Origin: Nicotiana tabacum
Taxonomy: Eukaryota; Streptophyta; Magnoliopsida; Solanales; Solanaceae
Direction: 5' to 3'
DNA length: 64,000 nt
Assembly (NCBI RefSeq): GCF_000715075.1
Contig: NC_134095.1
Coordinates: 49,652,806-49,716,805, forward strand
Shown: in pieces, positions 57,831 to 64,000 of the stretch
Layout: the number at the start of each line of letters is the position of its first letter
Numbering within the stretch: position 1 is the stretch's first letter
Translations under genes and position numbers: made by a program
The notes under the pieces: model-generated
What the model was told of the DNA's origin: nothing
Seen by the model: only the letters and a program-made list of their open reading frames with translations
Database searches by the model: none

Positions 57831-58058
57831 TTTGAGGACCCCATCCTCTGTAATTTCAAATGGCGTTTTCTCCTTCTGAAGGGTGGTATCCCTATAATGA
57901 ACTAACACAGGATCCTCGTACTAGCATTTCTTTACTTTAGTTACTAAAGATGATGTTGCCGTATCTTGAAGAGTAATTCCAACGTCACCTGAATTCAGTA
58001 ACTGAACTCCAAGACTAGCTAGCTGATGAACCTCATGGGCTATTCCCCTCTTTTCTGG

Positions 58059-58583
58059 CTACAAATACGACAAGCTACCCATAGATCTATGGCTGAGGGC
58101 GTCGGCTACTACGTTCGCCTTCCACGGATGGTATAAAATATCAACGTCACAGTCTTTAAGTAGTTCCAACCATATCCTTTGACGTAGATTCAATTCATTT
58201 TGCTTGAAGATGTACTGGAGGCTCTTATGATCTATATAGATATCAACATGAATGTCATACAAGTAGTGCCTCCACATCTTTAGTGCATGAATCACCACAA
58301 CTAACTCTAAATTGTTGGTCGGGTAGTTCTTTCCATGCTTTCTTAGTTGTCTAGAAGCATAAGCCACAATCTTACCATGTTGCATCAGCACACAACCCAA
58401 TCCAATGCCTAAAGCGTCACAATAGATCACATAACCATCGGTCCCTTCTAGAAGCGTTAGAACTGGTGCTGGCGTTAATATATCCTTTAATGCCTGGAAA
58501 CTCCATTCGCAAGCATCAGTCCATGAAACATTGCTCCCTTCTGAGTCAACTTTGTCAAAGGTGCTGAAATGGAAGAAAATCAT
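58059..58583 (-). pseudogene. Tekay RNase H
   Basis: Reads FQALKDILTPAPVLTLLEGT, YVIYCDALGIGLGCVLMQHG, KIVAYASRQLRKHGKNYPTN, NLELVVVIHALKMWRHYLYD, VDIYIDHKSLQYIFKQNELN and NVVADALSHRS. It removes template RNA after cDNA synthesis. The first Asp of the active site (CDA, usually SDAS) and the LELVVV..KMWRHYL and DALSRK-like blocks are visible. The 174-codon frame is uninterrupted; upstream it is shifted relative to RT. Confidence 0.88.
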
Positions 58584-58589
58584 TCCACA

Positions 58590-59390
58590 AATCTTTTGTA
58601 ATAACCTGCCAAACCGAGAAAGCTACGAACCTCCATCGGTGTTGTGGGTCTAGGCCAAGTCTTTACTACCTTAATATTTTGTGTATCCACCCGGATACCT
58701 TCACCCAAAATAACATGCCCAAGGAAAGCTATAGAGTTCCTCCAGAAATTCATTTAGAAAATTTTGCATATAACTTCCCTTCTTGTAGAACTCTAAGCAC
58801 AGTACGCAGATGATCAGCATGCTCATCCTCTGAACGAGAATACACCAATATATCGTCAATAAATACAATTATGAACAGATCTAAAAAAGGTCTGAACACA
58901 CGGTTCATCAAATCCATGAATACTGCTGGGCATTGGTCAGACCGAACGACATAACCCGAAACTTAAAGTGCTCATATCTAGTCCTGAATGTTGTCTTCGA
59001 AATATCTTCATCCTTAACTCTTACTTGATGGTACCCGGACCTCAAGTCTATCTTTGAAAAACACTTGGCACCTTGCAACTGATCGAATAAATCATCAATT
59101 CTCGGGAGCGGGTACTTATTCTTGATCGTCACCTTATTCAGCTACCTATAATCAATACACATTCCTTTAGTTGTTCTTTCAGCTTAGCGGGGGCCATTCT
59201 ATAAGGAGGAATAGATATTGGGTGAGTATCGTGTAGTAGGTTAATAGAAAACTCAATTTCTCGCTATGGCGGGAGACCCAGAAGCTCATCGGGGAAAACA
59301 TCGGGAAACTCATTCACCACGGGGATGGACTGAATAGTTGGTGACTCCACTTCCACATCCTAAACCTAAACTAAGTGATAAATAAACCCT
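58590..59390 (-). pseudogene. Tekay reverse transcriptase
   Basis: The open block 58908-59132 carries [60 protein letters not shown] and NA, where the frame shifts. The catalytic region follows in another frame near 58830-58870 as [20 protein letters not shown], so the FIDD box is intact. LAFLGHVIL-type text lies near 58700-58735, and YYRRFVEGF-like text near 58590. Upstream to 59390 are the protease-RT linker remnants with stops. Confidence 0.85.
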
Positions 59391-59396
59391 TTCTGA

Positions 59397-59945
59397 TCAT
59401 CTTCTTTGCCTTGCGATAGGAAATAAATCTACCTCTCGGCGATGCCGTGTTACATTTCCACTCCAAACAGGCTCCCCTAAAAATTGAAATCGGACTATCT
59501 TTGATCTACAATCAATGTTGGCATAACAAGAAGACAACCAATCCATACCCATTATAACATCAAATTCTACCATATCTAACTCGATTAAGTTTGCTACGGT
59601 AGGTCGACCATGAACTATTATTATACAACCCTTATATACCTGCTTAGCTATCACCGAGTCCCCACCAGGTGCGGACACCTCAAATAGTTTAACCAATTTA
59701 GGTTTTATTTCAAAATTACAAGAAACCAACAGAGTAACGTATGATAAGGTGGAACCTGGGTCAATCAATGCATATACATCATAGGAGGAGACTGTTAATA
59801 TACCTGTAACAACATCAGGCGATGATTCTTGGTCTTGTCGTCCTACCAACGCATAAATGTGGTTCTGAGGGCTGCTCGAGCTAGATGCTCTACCTTTGCC
59901 TCTATCATGACTCATTGGTTCTTGGGGACCTTGTCCAGGGGGCAT
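59397..59945 (-). pseudogene. Tekay protease
   Basis: A 182-codon frame. An N-terminal Ser-rich linker is followed by the aspartic protease: VVTGILTVSSYDVYALIDPG then STLSYVT. DPGST is the usual Tekay form of the D-S/T-G triad. KQVYKGCIIIVHGRPTVANL follows, and then FDVIMGMDWLSSCYANIDCR. It would cleave the polyprotein. It overlaps the end of the Gag zinc-knuckle frame by 34 bp in a different frame, which suggests one frameshift at 59912-59945. Confidence 0.87.
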
Positions 59946-61201
59946 ACTGATGATGGCGAACCAGCTACAGATCCTGCTGGCTGATCTATGATTATATCAC
60001 CTCTCATCGAACAATCCCTCAAAACGTGGTCCGGATAACCACAAGTATAACAAACACCTAATCCCATACGACACTGCCTGATATGTTGCTTACCACATTG
60101 AGTACATCGTGGCAAGGGTGGCCTCATTTGGTTTGAGTTACCCCTATACTAAAAACCTGAGGCCCTAAAATTCTGACCAGACCCCGAATATGTGGAACGG
60201 TCGAATCTCTTACCGCCAAACTGAAGGGGTGCGCTAGCCAAGGGTTGGGATGGATACCTCGAGTACTGCTGCCTCTGACCACCTCAAAACTCACTAGAAG
60301 GACCCGAAGGCCTCGCTCTCTTATTCCGGGACCTATCATGCTCACGATTGGCCCTCTGTTTTTGTTTATGCTCCTTTACACCCTGAGCGTATGCCTGAAT
60401 ACAAGAAATATCCATGTTTGGCTGAAGTGATACCAACATACAATCGTTAAGCAAGTGAGGCTCTAATCCCATCACGAACTGGTGAACTCAATCCTCCATC
60501 TTAGATACAATAGTGGGAGCATACCTAGCCAACGAATCAAACTGAAGACTGTATTCCCAAACACTCATGTACCGTGTTGAAGGGTCAAGAACCTATTAAT
60601 TCTGGCTCGTCTAAGCTCTGGTGGCAGATAATGACGAAAAAAAGCTTCTGTAAACTCATGCCATACCGCTGTAGGGGTATCCTCACCTCTAGACAATTTC
60701 CAAGACTCGTACCAATTAACTGCAACATCTCAAAGTCAGTATGAAACTAGCTCAACTGACTCGGTCGCATTGGCCTTCATTGCTCGTAACGTCCTCTGCA
60801 CTATATCAATAAACACCTGAGGGTCCTCGTTTGGATCTGCTCTAGTGAATACTGGAGGGTCTAAAATAATAAAGTCACGAACCCTCGCACTCACGGACCT
60901 ATCTGCGTGACCAATACCTACTTCTTGACGCCGAGCCTGTGCAGCTACTAATAGGGTCAATAACTGAATAGCATCTCTCATCTCCTGACCCGTCACATCC
61001 GACTGAGGTGTTGAATGTACAGGGCTGGGCGTTGGAGCTATTGCCCTTCGGAGCTCTTCTAGAAAGGGCGGGGTATGTGAAGTCTAAGATGGAACCTCAC
61101 CATGAGACTCTCCCCAAGCCCTGGTAACTCGTGGCACTCGACTAGTAGTCTCACCGGCCACAGACTTTCCCTTCTGGGCGATCGTACTCTTTGGAGGCAT
61201 T
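59912..61201 (-). pseudogene. Tekay Gag
   Basis: Starts at ATG 61199-61201 (MPPKSTIAQKGKS, a typical Tekay Gag start), with a TAG after about 38 codons. The capsid part has DPPVFTRADPNEDPQVFIDI and TLRAMKANATESVELVSY (60736-60996). Further parts near 60490-60700 are broken (FFRHYLPPELRRA-like). Then AYAQGVKEHKQKQRANREHD (60290-60400) and the zinc knuckle CYTCGYPDHVLRDC (about 60010-60050), preceded by CTQCGKQHIRQCRMGLGVC. CCHC knuckles bind the element RNA. At least three stops or shifts break the frame. Confidence 0.85.
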
Positions 61202-61375
61202 GCTGAAAATATAGAATATTGTTAGGTACATGAATTCTTGTATCACACGATCTAAGATAAAAAGAGAGGATAACATCCTATATATCCTGTAGCCTCCTGT
61301 CTATAAGTGTGGTGCACGACACACCCATAAATAAGACTATACTAGACACGGTCTGTAGACAACCCTAGGATAGAA

Positions 61376-61389
61376 CTGCTTTGATACCA
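61376..61389 (-). promoter_or_regulatory. Tekay primer-binding site
   Basis: The minus strand reads TGGTATCAAAGCAG, five bases inside the LTR. It pairs with initiator Met-tRNA apart from A for G at the ninth base. Confidence 0.85.
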
Positions 61390-61394
61390 CTTTT

Positions 61395-63264
61395 TGTCAC
61401 GACCCAAACCGATGGGTCGCGACAAGTTCCTGAGTCCTACCTGTCAAACACCCCTAAGCATGCGTCTAAGATATGAATCTGAATAACATCTACTGAATTA
61501 CAAAAATAACATATATGGAAGAAACCTACCAACAAGGAATATGTACGTATACATGCAGGATACAGTGGGTGAGCCAGCAAGGCTGCTATACACAACAATA
61601 CATTCAAAACTGAAGGCCGACAAAGCCACATACAGCCCAACTAGACATACTATCTACAGACCTTTAATAGAAACATAGCTGTACAAAGATGGGACTAAGC
61701 CATGTCATACCCATATATATATATATATAAGCGTATCATACCAAAATCAAAGCAACTCCTGATCAAGTGGAGCACACCAATTCTCGTTGATCAGGGATCC
61801 TAAGGAGGGGGACCGTCAACTTGCCTACCTGCACTTGTGGGCATGAAATGTAGGCCCAATGAAATAGGGCGTCAGTACAAAAAATGTATTAAATATGTAA
61901 GGCACGAAAATTAGTACGTGAAAGACATAGATAAAACATGGAATAAGGAAACACATCTTTAAATCTAAATAACTTTGTAAATTCTGAAATGTTTATAATG
62001 TCATGCACATGCATATAAATGTCGTACCATGCATTGGTATGGGTGTACATAATATCATCAAGCCACTGAGGGCATCCCGTCATATCATCTCGGCCACTGT
62101 GGGCAACATCATCAACATATACCATTTGATCAGGTGGTGGTGCGTATATAATGCCGTAACCTTTTCCCATATCCCATATACATATATTTACATATATAGC
62201 GTATATAACGTCATCTGGTCATGGGTCAATAAACATGTATAAATGAGTGAGGTGCATGAAAAATACGTAATAATCTCAATATTCCTTCTGGATAAACTTT
62301 TTTAACTGTGTATTATTCTAAGATCCATGAACAGAAGATAATAATATTTTTCATGGGGAATCAAGAATATAGACACCGCTACTATTTCTATGAATAGAGT
62401 AATTTATGGAAACTGTATGTTTGCTCGTTTCTTCAGTATTATTTGGGCCATGCCAAAAGAAAGAAGGAAGGTCCTTAACATGCCTATTCCTGGAATTATT
62501 TGAACGGAATGAAGCTTCTGCTTATGCAAAATATGAACGAACTTTACACTTGGATCCTCTGAAATTGATACGAAATTGGCTTGGATTTGAAATTTGGACG
62601 AATTTTTATTCTGTTCTTTAACGTTTTTCTCAAAGACAAGATGTCTCTGAACCTTAACCAAGAATCAGACTTGGACTACTATTCTTTTGTCCAAAAGGAA
62701 CTCAACATTTTAAGTTAATCAAGTCTTTCTTTAACATGACTAATTCTCATGAGTCATTTAATGACTTTACACGTTACATTGCCATACTAAGCATATATGA
62801 CTATGAGTCATATGCTTGAATGGTGGCATACTGCCATATGGGGAGTAAGGGTGAAGATTATTAATCTTTACCCACATATTAGTTAACTGGGTAATGTTCC
62901 GTTACCCGATAATTAACCAATTATCCGCATAATTTAAAAATTACCACAAATTACTTAAAATTCAATTTATTTTTAAAATACTTCATATATACTTTATATA
63001 TTATACTACCGTAGTCATATGGTACCTTGCATGGTACTAGTTCATAATTATCGGTTATTATCGCTCGACCCGTATTTATTCCAAATTGGCCACTTTCAAC
63101 GAGACTCGTTTTCTTTAATCCATGTACCCATTTATCCTTCATAACACTATTTATCGCCTGTTATAAATAGCATAAGTACGTTAACGTCAAGATGATATCT
63201 TCTCCGAGTCTATGTCGGTTAACTGAAAATAAAATTTTAACGTATGAAAATGCGAGTTGTAACA
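61395..63264 (-). repeat. Tekay element LTR (5' LTR)
   Basis: Starts TGTCACGACCCAAACC and ends GCGAGTTGTAACA on the + strand. Aligns along its length with 54374-56274, with a shorter (TA)n run (61711-61728). It would drive leftward transcription. Confidence 0.92.
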
Positions 63265-64000
63265 ATTAATACCATTGCTGTCATTTTCTAGGCCTGGTCA
63301 TAAGTCTTTTCTTTCCCTAGAAGTACATTTGGCATAAACATCCGTAATGGCGGTAGTAATGTTGGAATGACCTTCTTCAATTTTGATAGTAATGTGTTGT
63401 TTATCATTGGTAGAAACAATGGTATAGCAAATGTTCTTCCAAAAACACCATCTTTTTTTATTTTCGTTAGAGATACATCCCTGGAATCCCAAGAATCTCA
63501 TATAGCCCTCAATCTTGTCCTTACTAACCATAGGTTCAATGATAGCAACATATAGAATGTTGTTAATGATAATAAGATGTTTCAATCTATGAATGGCCTT
63601 TTTGGACCTCACCCCCTAATATTCTATAAGATCGTACTAATCATGGAAAATTTGGAGGGGTGGAAGCATTTCTTTGTTTCATTTTCTTAGAAGGTGTATA
63701 TTTGTTTTTCTGCTTTCTTTCTTTATTTCTAACTCTACTTCTTCCTCTCCCTTCTGGAAGAGGGTCCTATTTCTCGAATAAGTCTTTACCCTGCTTGCCT
63801 TCTGATATAACTTGAGGTTCTTCATGGCTCTTATAAAGAGAATGATCAGCAATCAAATTACTACCTGGCTGCTCCAAACTATTAGTAGGAAGGGAGGTAG
63901 AACTTGAGTAAGAGTTCATTGTTTTAATTAAGAGGCTATTTTGGTACTTGCTTGGGGCTCGCCCCGTGGTGGGACACTTTTATTAGAAGAAGTAACTTCT
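63265..64000 (-). pseudogene. LINE segment 1: ORF1-like tail and endonuclease N-terminus
   Basis: The block 63298-63612 reads NILYVAIIEPMVSKDKIEGY, MRFLGFQGCISNENKKRWCF and ITIKIEEGHSNITTAITDVY, then AKCTSRERKDL. This is the N-terminal half of the apurinic-type endonuclease of plant L1 elements, with the Glu of the E-P box. It runs toward 63270, and the matching WCIGGDFN box appears at 54360. Upstream, 63620-64000 encodes a basic Ser/Lys-rich tail (GRGRSRVRNKERKQKNKY, near 63700-63750) with stops, probably the end of the preceding nucleic-acid-binding domain. The element continues past the window. Confidence 0.8.

Larger units (their letters stand above)
54374..63264 (-). mobile_element. Ty3/gypsy Tekay-like chromovirus
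   Basis: An 8,891-bp element in the LINE endonuclease region, between ATTAG (54369-54373) and ATTAA (63265-63269), a 4/5 duplication. LTRs are at 54374-56274 (1,901 bp) and 61395-63264 (1,870 bp). PBS TGGTATCAAAGCAG lies at 61376-61389, PPT TCTAAGGGGAGAAGGA at 56275-56290. Leftward: gag from ATG 61201, protease, RT, RNase H, integrase, chromodomain. That order plus the chromodomain and 1.9-kb LTRs fit Tekay/Del. Every gene has stops or shifts, so it is inactive, but it is the most complete coding element in the window. Confidence 0.93.
39000..64000 (-). mobile_element. L1-type LINE, split into four segments by nested insertions
   Basis: One minus-strand non-LTR retrotransposon whose parts read in order from the window end: ORF1 tail and endonuclease (64000-63270), endonuclease C-terminus and RT fingers (54373-52760), RT palm with YADD (41658-41163), thumb, zf-RVT and RNase H (40303-39000). 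At each junction coding text resumes where it stopped once the insertion and one target-site copy are disregarded. The three cuts are a Tekay element (54374-63264), a nest of LTRs (41659-52754) and a Mutator-like MITE (40304-41153). The 3' end is lost at 38999, and the 5' end lies outside. Stops and frameshifts are present throughout. Confidence 0.87.

Noticed and set aside
1..64000. CRISPR array, bacterial operon or phage-like defence system
   Set aside because: No regularly spaced short repeats with unique spacers and no prokaryotic gene organisation; all coding matches eukaryotic retroelements and F-box exons.

Overview
The window looks like repeat-rich, gene-poor nuclear DNA of a flowering plant. 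A Solanaceae genome, and Nicotiana in particular, is my best guess. That rests on a Tnt1-like Ty1/copia element, Tekay-like chromoviruses whose LTRs start TGTCAC/TGTAAT and end near GGGTCGTGACA, very long LTRs, and tRNA-derived SINEs. The species assignment is inference. I see no intact cellular protein-coding gene, rRNA, CRISPR array or bacterial-type operon.

Region 1-37107 is built on two related F-box/LRR/FBD gene copies, both on the + strand and both decayed. Copy A (386-1315, 5' end outside the window) has an in-frame stop. Its 3' flank carries two SINEs, followed downstream by a 4.95-kb Tork-type copia element (2817-7769, TSD TCTCT). After a stretch with an Au-like SINE scrap, an LTR remnant, an L1-type zf-RVT/RNase H fragment and a hairpin MITE (11445-11738), copy B starts at 11808. 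A chromovirus (11899-17304, TSD ATGTG) sits inside its F-box. A 10.3-kb non-coding LTR element with 3.1-kb LTRs (18554-28902, TSD CATGT) sits between its exons. A second copia element (30356-36754, TSD ATAAC) lies in its 3' flank. Removing the insertions leaves a recognisable but frameshifted pseudogene from 11808 to 30253.

Region 37109-38999 holds a truncated SIRE-like copia 5' end on the + strand (LTR, PBS, partial gag), abutting a short gypsy LTR end.

Region 39000-64000 is one minus-strand L1-type LINE, continuing past the window end. It has been cut into four pieces. From its upstream end these carry ORF1 tail plus endonuclease (63270-64000), endonuclease C-terminus plus RT (52760-54373), RT core with YADD (41163-41658), and thumb/zf-RVT/RNase H (39000-40303). 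The cuts are a full Tekay chromovirus (54374-63264), a Tekay-like solo LTR (41659-52754) and a Mutator-like MITE (40304-41153, 9-bp TSD). The solo LTR is itself split by a roughly 4.2-kb LTR-like unit (42113-50934), which holds a related 4.6-kb unit (44916-49502).

The main result is therefore an ordered insertion history. Target-site duplications fix the boundaries of most events. Also notable are an apparently non-autonomous large LTR element that shares its PPT-adjacent sequence with the coding Tekay element in the same window, a duplicated leader/primer-binding region in the Tork element, and several internal LTR duplications.
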